DNA of 64,000 nt from Lactococcus fujiensis JCM 16395 (GCF_002441655.1 NZ_JXJU01000004.1:1-64000); one strand, 5' to 3'. Counted from the stretch's first letter, positions 1-10,551 are shown. Notes: generated by a model not told the origin, from the sequence alone. Numbers and translations are program-made.

Positions 1-130
1 TAAAACTAGGACTTTCTACTTTTCCAAGCAGTATTTTTGAAATATACTGTTGTTTGACACCAACCAGTTCGGCTAATTTACTTTGTGATATGTTTTTTTG
101 TTGCATTTTAAGAATGATTATTTCTTTCAT
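1..130 (-). CDS. Xre-family HTH regulator, 3' part outside window
   Basis: The minus strand encodes 43 residues from an ATG at 128-130 before the window ends. The visible part is a helix-turn-helix of the Xre/Cro type: a lead-in (MKEIIILKMQQKNISQSKLA), then ELVGVKQQYISKILLGK, which has the usual turn and recognition-helix spacing. A GGTGA ribosome-binding site lies just upstream. It diverges from the DUF2188 gene across a 153-base region holding inverted repeats, so it probably regulates itself and that gene. It is a second Xre protein, separate from the CI/Cro pair of this element. Total length and any C-terminal domain cannot be seen. Confidence 0.75.
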   Translation of the reverse strand, partial: MKEIIILKMQQKNISQSKLAELVGVKQQYISKILLGKVESPSF

Positions 131-140
131 TTTTCACCAA

Positions 141-179
141 TATACAACATGTAGTTGTGTATAACTTTATCCACAACTA
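141..179. promoter_or_regulatory. Operator cluster of ACAAC/GTTGT half-sites
   Basis: Three half-sites lie in 36 bases: ACAAC at 144-148, GTTGT at 154-158 and ACAAC at 173-177. TAGTTGTG (152-159) and CACAACTA (172-179) form a perfect 8-bp inverted repeat. The cluster lies between the divergent Xre and DUF2188 genes, just upstream of the DUF2188 -10 box. It is probably the binding site of the Xre protein encoded beside it; that assignment is inference. Confidence 0.6.
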
Positions 180-203
180 TATACTGTATTTTCCTTTTTA
201 TTT

Positions 204-212
204 TGCTATAAT
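204..212 (+). promoter_or_regulatory. Extended -10 promoter of the DUF2188 gene
   Basis: TGC-TATAAT is a perfect extended -10 element (TATAAT at 207-212). No good -35 is seen, as is usual for extended -10 promoters. Start of transcription is expected near 219, giving a leader of about 65 bases. Confidence 0.6.
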
Positions 213-283
213 ATTTGTGAATGAAAGACCGCGGCATGCTGTTTTTATTCATTTTCCAAATAATTATAGAAAGGAGGTATTAA

Positions 284-511
284 ATGGCTGGTAAAAATCA
301 ACATGTTGTCCCTGACGGCAATGGTGGTTGGAACGTTAAAGGCGAGGGCAATTCCAAAGCTACAGCAAACTTCAACACCCAAGCTGATGCTATTAATAAA
401 GCAGTCCAAATCTCAAAAAATCAACAGTCTGAAATGTTTATTCATGGACGCAACGGCCAAATCCGTGAGCGTAATACTTATGGTAATGACCCTTTCCCAC
501 CAAAAGGCTAA
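284..511 (+). CDS. DUF2188 family small protein
   Basis: A 75-residue protein with the DUF2188 pattern: HVVPDGNGGWNVKGEGN at the start, a central TQADAINKAVQISKNQ helix, and HGRNGQIRERNTYGNDPFPP at the end. The family is small and soluble and its biochemical function is not established. It has a strong ribosome-binding site (AAAGGAGG, 7 bases before ATG) and its own extended -10 promoter, and it reads against the neighbouring phage genes. Its last codons overlap the 3' end of the convergent gene at 508-816 by 4 bases. Position at the edge of a phage regulatory region with a private promoter suggests a cargo (moron-like) gene, but that is inference. Confidence 0.8.
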   Translation: MAGKNQHVVPDGNGGWNVKGEGNSKATANFNTQADAINKAVQISKNQQSEMFIHGRNGQIRERNTYGNDPFPPKG

Positions 512-816
512 TCTTTATTTTTAGGCTTAACCTTGACCCTATAACCTTCTTCTAGTTCTACTGTTCTCGCAGTAACTATCGCAATGGTTTTAGGGTTTTT
601 TTCATCCGTTTCAATGATCATTTCTTTAAACTGTGAAAAATCTATCTCTTCCCCTAGCTCATCTATGTCTTTCCACGGCGCATCTAATTTGATGCGTTTT
701 TTTGAAAAGCAAAAGCACCATTTAAATACATTTATTTTAATCCATGATTCAACGATGTTGTCGATAGTTCCGTCGGATTTTTCTAATCCGTAATTTGTAA
801 TATAGTGATGTAGCAT
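508..816 (-). CDS. Hypothetical phage-type protein, 102 aa
   Basis: I do not recognise this protein. It is charged and soluble, without a signal peptide or membrane segment; a basic patch (FSKKRIKLDAPWKD) precedes an acidic stretch and a terminal KVKPKNK tail. AAGGAG six bases before ATG supports translation. It is the last visible gene of the leftward operon cro - small DNA-binding protein - antirepressor - this gene, so it belongs to the early region of the element. Function unknown. Confidence 0.6.
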   Translation of the reverse strand: MLHHYITNYGLEKSDGTIDNIVESWIKINVFKWCFCFSKKRIKLDAPWKDIDELGEEIDFSQFKEMIIETDEKNPKTIAIVTARTVELEEGYRVKVKPKNKD

Positions 817-857
817 TTTTTCTCCTTAAAATAAATCTAGTTGCTTGATTTGCGCTT

Positions 858-1634
858 TCAAAATACGCTTAATTTTTCAATTTCTGGAAGGTATCCAGCT
901 TTTTTTAATTTACGATATAAAAACTCTCTGCCTCTCTGCGTCCATGTTGTCGTAATGTTCGTGCGAGTATTCCCTTTACTGTCAACAAATGAATGAGTAC
1001 GGCTCTTGATATATCCTTTAGCTTGGTACTTGCTGTATAGAATCCATTGATTATTAACTTTTCGCTGAATTCGTAAATTAGCGAGCAACTTGTTAAAAGT
1101 TGGAGAGCCAATCCCATAATCTTGTGCAATTTGAGTAACTAGCACATCATCGGTGCTTTCAAAAATCAAATCAAGATAGCGTGTGCGCTCATTAGCTTCT
1201 GCAAGTTCAAGATTAAGCTTGCTTTTTTCTGCTTCTAGCTGTTTAATTTGGTTTCCAGCTTGCAGGAGTAAGTCAGCTAAACCGTTGCCAGAAAGTACAT
1301 CTCTAGCTTTCTCTTCAGTCATGTATGCTCCATGCTTGCGGATTGTTGGTAAGACGTCATGAGTAATCCAGCGCTTGAACTGTCGAGCATCTTTTTTCTT
1401 GCTTCCAATAATTGCTTCATAAAGTCCGCTTTCGTTGATGATTGTTGACTTCATATTCATACCTGTCAATTTGACAGACATGGAATCCTCTTTATCAAGC
1501 CTCCGTGTCATTTGGGCGGTCTCGGAATATTCAAGAATATCAGCAACATCCTTCGCAACAAACCATGGATCATTTTCAATAAGTACAGTTCGTACTGGTA
1601 AGTTGTTAAAATTAAAATTTTGTAATTCGTTCAT
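858..1634 (-). CDS. Phage antirepressor, BRO-N plus KilAC domains
   Basis: From the ATG at 1632-1634 this is a 258-residue protein. Residues 1-100 are a BRO N-terminal domain, recognisable by VRTVLIENDPWFVAKDVA, a LEYSETAQM segment and FKRWITHDVLPTIRKHG. Residues 115-160 form a coiled-coil-like linker (LEAEKSKLNLELAEANERT). The rest is a KilAC/ANT-type DNA-binding domain ending in WTQRGREFLYRKLK. Such proteins antagonise phage repressors and promote induction. A reading frame open further upstream would add 40 residues, but AGGAG 13 bases before the chosen ATG decides the start. It is third in the leftward early operon. Confidence 0.85.
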   Translation of the reverse strand: MNELQNFNFNNLPVRTVLIENDPWFVAKDVADILEYSETAQMTRRLDKEDSMSVKLTGMNMKSTIINESGLYEAIIGSKKKDARQFKRWITHDVLPTIRKHGAYMTEEKARDVLSGNGLADLLLQAGNQIKQLEAEKSKLNLELAEANERTRYLDLIFESTDDVLVTQIAQDYGIGSPTFNKLLANLRIQRKVNNQWILYSKYQAKGYIKSRTHSFVDSKGNTRTNITTTWTQRGREFLYRKLKKAGYLPEIEKLSVF

Positions 1635-1647
1635 TTTATTTTTTCTC

Positions 1648-1908
1648 CTATTTTTTATAGCTCTTATAACGTGTTGCTTCTTTCCACTCCACGAACTTTT
1701 TAAAAACTTCTTTATTGATAAAGACAATTCTATGAGTAGGATTGAGTACACCATTTTTAAATTCTGGATGGTCTCTCATTTCTATGAGCCATGCTGTTAA
1801 TGTACCTTTTGTCAGTCCTTCCCACTTTTGCATAAGATGTTTTTTATCACACCATTCTGCTTTCTCATCCTTATCGACAGGCAGATATGTTATTTTTGCG
1901 TATGGCAT
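1648..1908 (-). CDS. Small phage DNA-binding (excisionase-like) protein
   Basis: An 86-residue basic protein preceded by AAGGAAG. Residues 15-45 contain WCDKKHLMQKWEGLTKGTL followed by TAWLIEMRDHPEF, which resembles the helix-turn-helix of phage excisionases. The C-terminal half (THRIVFINKEVFKKFVEWKE) matches the wing and tail seen in small excisionase-like phage proteins. Its place between Cro and the antirepressor fits an Xis role or an accessory early regulator. The family assignment rests on pattern only, so excisionase is a suggestion. Confidence 0.55.
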   Translation of the reverse strand: MPYAKITYLPVDKDEKAEWCDKKHLMQKWEGLTKGTLTAWLIEMRDHPEFKNGVLNPTHRIVFINKEVFKKFVEWKEATRYKSYKK

Positions 1909-1922
1909 TTTTACTTCCTTTC

Positions 1923-2114
1923 TTAACGCAATTTGAAATCATCAATGATTTTAAGAATGACTTGATGTGCTTTAGGTGATTGAAGATGACCTGAAAGAAT
2001 ATCATTCATCACGTTTTTAGCTACTCCATACTTGGCTGCTAAACTCATTTTTTCAATTCCTGTTTCTTCAATGAATGAATTAACAAGTTTAAGCCCATTA
2101 TCACTTGTTGGCAT
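1923..2114 (-). CDS. Cro-like HTH protein, 63 aa
   Basis: A 63-residue protein with one helix-turn-helix (MSLAAKYGVAKNVMNDILSG) and nothing else, the size of lactococcal phage Cro proteins. It has a strong GGAGGT ribosome-binding site and is the first gene leftward from the intergenic switch region. The divergent CI-like gene begins 288 bases away. Together they form the lysis-lysogeny switch. The role follows from size, fold and position. Confidence 0.7.
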   Translation of the reverse strand: MPTSDNGLKLVNSFIEETGIEKMSLAAKYGVAKNVMNDILSGHLQSPKAHQVILKIIDDFKLR

Positions 2115-2183
2115 TTCTAAACCTCCGTATATATTTTTGTGTAAGAAAAAGTTAGCATTTCTGTATTTAAGCCTTGATTTATT

Positions 2184-2370
2184 TTAGCGAAAGTGATACT
2201 ATTTAAGCATAGTTAAAACACCTAACAAAAGCTTTATAAAACATTCTTGGCGGAGCGTTTAAAGTGCTTTTTATAGGTCTATTCGCTAACCGAAAGGCTA
2301 ACTAATCTTTACAAATTCAATTATAGCACTTTCGGTAATTTTGTCAATAATAAAGTATCGTTTTCGGTAA
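2184..2370. promoter_or_regulatory. CI/Cro switch operators
   Basis: The 288-base gap between the Cro-like and CI-like genes carries a repeated element close to TTAnCGAAAgtGaTA. Copies are at 2184-2199 (plus orientation), 2322-2338 and 2354-2370 (both inverted). A weaker fourth copy lies at 2286-2301 (CTAACCGAAAGGCTAA). Three sites flanking divergent start regions is the usual layout of a phage operator set. I could not place the two promoters with certainty. Confidence 0.6.
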
Positions 2371-2402
2371 TTTATTTCAACATTTATTTTGAAAGGCTTG
2401 AT

Positions 2403-2759
2403 ATGACTACATTTGAAAGAATAAAATCTTTAGCAGATAAACAAAAAATAAGCTTAAAAGAGCTTGCAATAAAGCTTGGATTTAGCGAAAATAATATTTA
2501 CCGCTGGAAAACATCTAAACCTAAAGGGGAAGATTTAGCTAAAATAGCGGATTATTTCCATGTTTCTGTAGATTATTTGCTAGGTAGAGAAGATATAGAA
2601 AAAATTAAAGAGCCAGTTGATTTAAAAGATATTGTCAGTGACCACGTTAACTTTGAAGATGTTAACTGGGATGAATGGTTGTCATTTGGTGGCAAACCAT
2701 TAACAGAGAAAGATAAAATGCTTTTATTCGCAACTTTTTATAATCGTGATGAAAAATGA
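2403..2759 (+). CDS. CI-like repressor, HTH_3/Xre, 118 aa
   Basis: Residues 5-60 are a classic Xre helix-turn-helix (IKSLADKQKISLKELAIKLG, then SENNIYRWKTSKPKGEDLAK) ending in the typical ADYFHVSVDYLLGRED. The remaining 55 residues are acidic and contain no S24 peptidase (LexA-type) domain, so this repressor cannot self-cleave. That fits the ImmA-like gene starting 9 bases downstream, since ImmA-type proteases inactivate such repressors. A GAAAGG site precedes the ATG. It probably binds the CGAAA-type operators upstream. Confidence 0.85.
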   Translation: MTTFERIKSLADKQKISLKELAIKLGFSENNIYRWKTSKPKGEDLAKIADYFHVSVDYLLGREDIEKIKEPVDLKDIVSDHVNFEDVNWDEWLSFGGKPLTEKDKMLLFATFYNRDEK

Positions 2760-2768
2760 GGGTAAAGC

Positions 2769-3164
2769 ATGGAGCAAAAAGAACTTATTAACTTTTTTAT
2801 CAAAGAAATAGAAAATCTTGGATATGATATTCAATTTATTCCTATGTCAAACAAAGTTATAATAAATACTCATACTCTTCAATGCGCTATAAATCCTTCA
2901 TTAGTTACTCCTTTTTCTTTAGCTCATGATCTTCACCATGCATTGAATAAAGACGATTGTAGGCTTAGGCAATGCGATACTGTTAGCCAACATGAATCTA
3001 GGGCTAACATTGGAGCTATATTAACTTTTTGGGAATTATGGCTAGATAATGATGGGGATTATGAACACTTTGATTTGTTTTGTGATGTGACAGGATGTCC
3101 TTATGAGCAAAGCTGGATGGTCGTTAAATCAAAATACGACGAATATTATAATACTGCAATTTAA
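2769..3164 (+). CDS. ImmA/IrrE-like metallopeptidase with altered HExxH
   Basis: A 131-residue protein with the ImmA/IrrE layout: SLAHDLHHALNK in the place of the zinc-binding helix, followed by ESRANIGAIL, whose glutamate (E76) would be the third ligand. The motif reads H53-D54-L55-H56-H57, so aspartate replaces the catalytic glutamate of HExxH while both zinc histidines remain. Known ImmA proteins cleave phage or ICE repressors upon damage signals. Translation is probably coupled to the CI-like gene (GAGGG site inside its end). Whether the protein is active, weak or a non-catalytic binder is open. Confidence 0.75.
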   Translation: MEQKELINFFIKEIENLGYDIQFIPMSNKVIINTHTLQCAINPSLVTPFSLAHDLHHALNKDDCRLRQCDTVSQHESRANIGAILTFWELWLDNDGDYEHFDLFCDVTGCPYEQSWMVVKSKYDEYYNTAI

Positions 3165-3223
3165 TTAAATAAACGAGCAATGTCTTGATTCTCATAAAAA
3201 GCTAGATTAGGAACATAAACATT

Positions 3224-3805
3224 ATGGAAAAGAAAAAAGAATCAAAAGCATTAGCTATTATCGCTTTAATTATTGGGATACTTGCGCTAGTTTTATCTTG
3301 GGTACCGATTGTCAATAATTTTGCAGCTATATTAGCAATTTTTTCAGCTATTCTTGGGTTGATTGCAATTATAATAAATAGAAAAAACAAGAAAACATTG
3401 AGTATTGTTTCCTTTGTTATATCAATCTTAGCTTTTATTATTGTTATGGCTACTCAATCTATGTACTCAAACGCTATCGATAGTGTTGGTAAAAAAGTAA
3501 ACAGCGATATTTCAAGCTCACAAAAGAAAGCTGACGAAGGCTTTAAATGGACAAAAGCCGACTATGATGCTTTAGTCGCTGGTGATGCACTATCTGGTGT
3601 CGGGGGAACAAAATATGATGGACTTGAAGCTAAATTCGGTAAACCTTCTAATTCATCTGAATCATCTGCAGGGAATTATACAGTTAAAAATGTTTCTTGG
3701 GATAATATGGGTTCTTCTAATTACAAATCTGTTTCTTTGGCTTTCACAAAGCAAGCTGATGGCTCTTGGTTGCTTTCGAACAAATCTCAATCAGGATTAG
3801 AATAA
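3224..3805 (+). CDS. Membrane protein of the lysogeny module, 193 aa
   Basis: Three hydrophobic segments lie at about residues 8-26, 32-51 and 57-76, followed by a soluble domain of about 115 residues. The first part resembles DUF4190-type small membrane proteins. The second (FKWTKADYDALVAGDALSGV, then a KYDGLEAKFGKPS segment) resembles the small BLIP-like/SmpA-like fold used in streptococcal DUF3862 proteins. It lies between repressor and integrase, the slot where lactococcal prophages carry superinfection-exclusion and other lysogenic-conversion genes. Function is unproven; a surface-exposed exclusion protein is one reasonable guess. Confidence 0.6.
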   Translation: MEKKKESKALAIIALIIGILALVLSWVPIVNNFAAILAIFSAILGLIAIIINRKNKKTLSIVSFVISILAFIIVMATQSMYSNAIDSVGKKVNSDISSSQKKADEGFKWTKADYDALVAGDALSGVGGTKYDGLEAKFGKPSNSSESSAGNYTVKNVSWDNMGSSNYKSVSLAFTKQADGSWLLSNKSQSGLE

Positions 3806-3811
3806 AATAAA

Positions 3812-3847
3812 AAATCCGCCCAAACTTTGGACGGCTAGGGCGGATTT
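3812..3847. terminator. Hairpin after the membrane protein gene
   Basis: AAATCCGCCC (3812-3821) pairs perfectly with GGGCGGATTT (3838-3847) over a 16-base loop. The T-rich side is better in the minus direction, so it may act both ways. It separates the lysogeny genes from the integrase. Confidence 0.55.
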
Positions 3848-3879
3848 AAACTATGTAGTGTAAGAAATTCATCAATTAG

Positions 3880-5067
3880 ATGTCTTTTCTCGTACTCAAT
3901 TTTAGCAAGAAAGTGAGTAAAAAGCAAATGTGGATAGAAGCATTGAACAATGGAAAGTTTAAATATTTTGAGCGATACCGCGACCCTTTGACGGAAAAGC
4001 TAAAAAAAGTTTCAGTAACCCTTGATAAGAAAACACCGAGGGCACAAAAAACTGCACAAGCGGAACTCTCCAACAAAATAAACAAAATACTTTCACAAAA
4101 AACAGGTAATAATATCACTTTCAGCGAATTATATAAAGAATATTACAAGAATTGGTCTCCTACAGTTAAGGCTTCTTCTCTACGTGGTACTACAGCTCAG
4201 GACAGACGTATTCTAGAAAAAATTGGGGAAGGGGTTAAGGCTAAAAATGTAAGCCGTCGAGTCATACAAGAATTGGTTAATGAGATGATGGATGAAGGAT
4301 ACGCCTATAGTTACTATAACGGTTTTAAAAAAAGATTTCATTCTATACTAGAATTTGGTGTTAGGATGGGATATCTTGAAACAAACGAGGCTAGTTTTGT
4401 CAAAGCTCCTAAAAAAGTTAAGACGTTTGAGGAAGTACAAGAGAAGCGAGAAAGTTACCTTGAAATATCAGATATAAAACTTATAATTTCTGCCTTGAGG
4501 TTGACTTCACGGGTAGAACATATAGCAAACTTTGTTGAGTTTATGGCATACACTGGAGCACGTTATGGAGAAGCCGCTGCATTAACCGCAAATGAAGTAG
4601 ATTTAGAAAAAGGAATCATAACAATAAATGGCACTTATGATCGTGCATTAAAAATAAAAACCACTCCAAAAACTGACTTTTCCTATCGTACAGTAACCAT
4701 TCCCGATAATGTTAAATCAATTATTAGGGAACAATTGGAATTGCTGGAACTTCATCGATCACTCAAAGGCGATGATTTCAATAAAGATAATTATATCTTT
4801 TTTACCGTAAATGGTGCAGCCGTTGATTTAGACACCGTAAATGTTGTTATTCGTAGAGCGGCTGAAAAAGTGGGAATCACTAAACATCTTACCTCTCACA
4901 TATTTAGGCATTCTCATATTGCTTTACTTGCTGAATTGGGTATACCTCTTAGTGCTGCAATGGATCGAGTGGGGCACACCGACTATAAGACAACTCTTAA
5001 CATCTATTCACACGTCACAAAATCTGTTAAGATTGATATTGTTAAAAAACTAAATGAGATTAAATAA
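3880..5067 (+). CDS. int: Phage tyrosine integrase
   Basis: Up to 395 residues with the three usual parts: an N-terminal arm-binding domain (FKYFERYRDPLTEKLKKVSV), a SAM-like core-binding domain at about 80-180, and a catalytic domain. The catalytic residues are visible: R228 in TGARYGEAA, H340 and R343 in SHIFRHSHIALL, H366 in VGHTDYKTT and Y376 in LNIYSHV. The start is uncertain: the first ATG has no ribosome-binding site, and GTG 3913 or ATG 3928 (MWIEALNNGK) are alternatives. It is the last gene before the junction with sufB, as expected for int beside its attachment site. Confidence 0.9.
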   Translation: MSFLVLNFSKKVSKKQMWIEALNNGKFKYFERYRDPLTEKLKKVSVTLDKKTPRAQKTAQAELSNKINKILSQKTGNNITFSELYKEYYKNWSPTVKASSLRGTTAQDRRILEKIGEGVKAKNVSRRVIQELVNEMMDEGYAYSYYNGFKKRFHSILEFGVRMGYLETNEASFVKAPKKVKTFEEVQEKRESYLEISDIKLIISALRLTSRVEHIANFVEFMAYTGARYGEAAALTANEVDLEKGIITINGTYDRALKIKTTPKTDFSYRTVTIPDNVKSIIREQLELLELHRSLKGDDFNKDNYIFFTVNGAAVDLDTVNVVIRRAAEKVGITKHLTSHIFRHSHIALLAELGIPLSAAMDRVGHTDYKTTLNIYSHVTKSVKIDIVKKLNEIK

Positions 5068-5097
5068 AAAAATGCCCAAACCTACGGGGCATTTTTG
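5068..5097 (+). terminator. Terminator of the integrase
   Basis: AAAAATGCCC (5068-5077) and GGGCATTTTT (5087-5096) form a 10-bp stem with a 9-base loop, followed by a T-rich stretch. Confidence 0.7.
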
Positions 5098-5202
5098 TTT
5101 AGGGGGCAAAAATAAAATATGAGGGGCATTTACAAATTAAATGTACAAGCCATTGTTACACCACTTATTCAATATTTTTAAAATCTGCCCCTTTCTTGCC
5201 CC
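5086..5202. repeat. GGGGCA repeats at the element-sufB junction
   Basis: GGGGCA occurs directly at 5086-5091, 5103-5108 and 5123-5128, and inverted as TGCCCC at 5186-5191 and 5197-5202, the last two within an 11-bp-spaced TGCCCCTTT pair. This clustering beside the integrase gene is what arm-type integrase sites look like. No sequenced left end is available in the window to locate the attachment core. Confidence 0.4.
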
Positions 5203-5263
5203 TTTAAAATATAAAGCTATAAAAATAACCTTTGAAACCTTGATATATCTCAATATCTAAAAC

Positions 5264-6661
5264 TTATCCGATAGAACCTTCCATCGAATAAGACATGAGA
5301 CGATTCAGTTCGACTGCGTATTCCATTGGTAATTCTTTTGTAAATGGTTCAATAAATCCCATGATAATCATATCTGTTGCTTCTTTTTCAGTGAGACCAC
5401 GGCTCATCAAATAATAGAGTTGTTCCTCGGATATTTTTGAGACTTTAGCCTCATGCTCCAATGCAACTTGTGAATTGTGAATTTCATTGAACGGAACAGT
5501 ATCTGAACGCGAAAGATTGTCCATAATAATTGTGTCACATTCTATATGTGAGGCCGATTTCTTCGATTTTGGACCAAATTTGACTTGTCCACGATAGTTC
5601 ACAGCTCCACCACCTTTGGAAATGGATTTTGAGATGATTGAACTCGACGTATTTGGTGCATTGTGAATCATTTTGGCACCCGTGTCTTGGTTTTGTCCCT
5701 CACCTGCAAAAGCAATCGAAAGCATTGTTCCACGCGCACCAGGTCCATCCAAATATACAGAAGGATACTTCATTGAAACACGAGAGCCCAAATTACCGTC
5801 AACCCATTCAACCGTCGCATTTTTTTCTGCTTTCGCACGTTTTGTTACCAAATTATAGACGTTATCTGACCAGTTTTGAATGGTTGAATAGCGCATATAA
5901 CCGCCTTCTTCGACAAAGATTTCAACCACGGCTGCATGAAGTGAACTTGCACTATAAGTAGGCGCTGTACACCCTTCGACATATTGAATGGAGCCGCCTT
6001 CTTCGACAATAATCAATGTCCGTTCAAATTGCCCTGATTTTTCATTATTAATCCGGAAATATGCTTGAATTGGAATTTCGCATTTGACACCTTTAGGAAC
6101 ATAAACAAATGAGCCCCCCGACCAAACAGCCGAGTTCAAAGCTGCCAATTTATTATCTGAAGGTGGAACTAATTTGGCAAAATATTTTTTGAAAATTTCG
6201 GGATAATCTCGAAGACCTGAGTCAGTGTCTGTAAAGATAATGCCCAATTTTTCAAATTCTTCTTTCATGTTGTGGTAAACAACTTCAGATTCGTATTGAG
6301 CTGATGCACCCGCCAAATAAGAACGCTCTGCTTCAGGAATACCAATCCGCTCAAAAGTATTTTTTATTTCTTGAGGAACATCTTCCCAATTACGAGCTGC
6401 TTTGGCAGAAGGTTTTTGGTAATAGACGATATCATTAAAATCAATATCGGTCAGGTCTGGCCCCCATTTTGGAAGGTCGATTTTTTTAAATGCTTCGAAA
6501 GACTTTAAACGAAACTCGAGCATCCATTCAGGTTCATTCTTTGCTGCTGAAATTTCACGAATAACTTCTTCTGTTAAACCAAGCCCCGTCGTATATTCTA
6601 GTTCAGCATTGTCATGAAAACCAAATTTATACTCGCCCAATTCTGGGATTTCTTCAGTCAT
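5264..6661 (-). CDS. sufB: Fe-S cluster assembly scaffold protein SufB
   Basis: 465 residues, the normal length for SufB of the SufBC2D scaffold complex, which builds Fe-S clusters in the cytosol. The central beta-helix region is plain ([20 protein letters not shown]), as are [15 protein letters not shown] with its conserved cysteine and ENCE-region-type [12 protein letters not shown] near the C-terminus. AAAGGA precedes the ATG. It is the last gene of sufC-sufD-sufS-sufU-sufB. No convincing terminator follows before the integrated element, so the native one may have been displaced or read-through may occur. Confidence 0.95.
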   Translation of the reverse strand: MTEEIPELGEYKFGFHDNAELEYTTGLGLTEEVIREISAAKNEPEWMLEFRLKSFEAFKKIDLPKWGPDLTDIDFNDIVYYQKPSAKAARNWEDVPQEIKNTFERIGIPEAERSYLAGASAQYESEVVYHNMKEEFEKLGIIFTDTDSGLRDYPEIFKKYFAKLVPPSDNKLAALNSAVWSGGSFVYVPKGVKCEIPIQAYFRINNEKSGQFERTLIIVEEGGSIQYVEGCTAPTYSASSLHAAVVEIFVEEGGYMRYSTIQNWSDNVYNLVTKRAKAEKNATVEWVDGNLGSRVSMKYPSVYLDGPGARGTMLSIAFAGEGQNQDTGAKMIHNAPNTSSSIISKSISKGGGAVNYRGQVKFGPKSKKSASHIECDTIIMDNLSRSDTVPFNEIHNSQVALEHEAKVSKISEEQLYYLMSRGLTEKEATDMIIMGFIEPFTKELPMEYAVELNRLMSYSMEGSIG

Positions 6662-6733
6662 AACTTATTTCCTTTCTGATTTATACTTACTATTTCGATT
6701 TAAATTTTTATTAATTTGAATTCAGACTAGAAT

Positions 6734-7201
6734 TTAATGTGACGCCTGGTCTTTTCCTTCGAAATTTCCTTCGTCACCTTGCTCTAATGCTTTTTTCAAG
6801 GCATTCCAGGCCAATGTTGAACACTTCACGCGAGCTGGAAATTTAGAAACGCCAGCTAAAAATTGAGCATCTCCCAGTTCTTCTTGCCGTTCATCTTCTT
6901 CACCTGTAACCATTTCTGAAAACAGGTGAGCTAATTCAAGTGCTTCAGTTTTTGTTTTACCAATCACGATTTCGGTCATCATTGAGGCTGATGCTGTAGA
7001 AATCGTGCAACCATGACCGCTAAAAGCTAGGTCAACGATTTCATCATCAACCAAATCAACTGTTAATCGGATGACATCTCCACATGTGGGATTATTTAAA
7101 TTAATGACGCAACCTGTCTGAAGTTCTCCTGCATGACGCGGATGAGCAGAGTGGTCAAGTATGACAGCACGATAAAGATTATCTAATTTTGAAAGTGCCA
7201 A
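6734..7201 (-). CDS. sufU: SufU zinc-dependent sulfurtransferase
   Basis: 155 residues with the SufU signature: C40 and D42 in NPTCGDVIRL, C65 in SGHGCTIST and C127 in VKCSTLAWNAL form the zinc site, and the region around 100-120 carries the insertion that distinguishes SufU from IscU. SufU accepts persulfide sulfur from SufS and passes it to the SufB complex. The start codon is TTG (7199-7201), placed by GAGGAAG four bases upstream; no in-frame ATG fits. Confidence 0.93.
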   Translation of the reverse strand: MALSKLDNLYRAVILDHSAHPRHAGELQTGCVINLNNPTCGDVIRLTVDLVDDEIVDLAFSGHGCTISTASASMMTEIVIGKTKTEALELAHLFSEMVTGEEDERQEELGDAQFLAGVSKFPARVKCSTLAWNALKKALEQGDEGNFEGKDQASH

Positions 7202-7235
7202 TTTTCTTCCTCTTTTTTAATAACTATTAAACACC

Positions 7236-9745
<2,510 letters not shown>

Positions 9746-9768
9746 TAAAAATCTTCTCCTTCTCCCCC

Positions 9769-10551
9769 CTATTCTTCTTCTTTGTAGTCCAAACCAAGTT
9801 CATTCGCAATTCCAGAATAACCTTCTTGTTCCAGACGCAAAGCTAAATCAGCACCACCTGATTTTACGACTCGGCCGTCCATCATGACATGGACATAATC
9901 AGGCGTAATGTAGTCTAACAAGCGTTGGTAGTGAGTGATAATCATTGCGCCAAATTTTTCACCACGCATCGAATTCACACCTTTTGCAACAACTTTAAGG
10001 GCATCAATATCAAGGCCCGAGTCGATTTCATCCATGATTGCAAATGTTGGCTCAAGCATCAATAATTGAAGTATTTCGTTTCGTTTCTTTTCCCCACCGG
10101 AAAAACCTTCATTAAGATAACGTTCAGCCATTTCTTCTTTCATGTTCAGCAATTCCATATTTTTATCCAATTTTTTTATGAATTGCATCACTGAAATTTT
10201 ATCATCTTCTGGACGACGTGAATTAATAGCAGCACGTAAAAACTCAGCATTGGTAATCCCTGGAATTTCACTCGGATACTGCATTGCAAGGAAAAGTCCC
10301 AAACGAGCACGCTCATCGACTGTCATCTCTAATATATTTTGACCATCAAATAAAATCTCTCCCTGGGTTACAACATAATGAGGATTTCCCATCACTGCTG
10401 CTGAAAGGGTAGATTTCCCATTTCCATTTGGTCCCATAATGGCGTGAATTTCATTGGTGTTAATCGTTAAATTGACACCTTTAAGAATATCCGTGTGAAC
10501 TCCATTTTCATCAACACCAACGTGCAAATCTTTAATTTCTAAAGTAGACAT
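9769..10551 (-). CDS. sufC: SufC ATPase of the SufBCD complex
   Basis: 260 residues, an ABC-type ATPase: Walker A GPNGNGKST, signature FSGGEKKRNEI and Walker B FAIMDEIDSGLD. The FSGGEKKR signature is typical of SufC. The start chosen is the ATG at 10549-10551 (MSTLEIKDLHV), preceded by AAGGAG; seven extra in-frame residues upstream lack a ribosome-binding site. First gene of the suf operon, with a likely promoter about 55-80 bases upstream. Confidence 0.95.
   Translation of the reverse strand: MSTLEIKDLHVGVDENGVHTDILKGVNLTINTNEIHAIMGPNGNGKSTLSAAVMGNPHYVVTQGEILFDGQNILEMTVDERARLGLFLAMQYPSEIPGITNAEFLRAAINSRRPEDDKISVMQFIKKLDKNMELLNMKEEMAERYLNEGFSGGEKKRNEILQLLMLEPTFAIMDEIDSGLDIDALKVVAKGVNSMRGEKFGAMIITHYQRLLDYITPDYVHVMMDGRVVKSGGADLALRLEQEGYSGIANELGLDYKEEE

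Noticed and set aside
5220-5263. suf operon terminator
   Set aside because: Only AACCTT direct repeats and a short TTGA/TCAA pairing are present; no stem with a T run.
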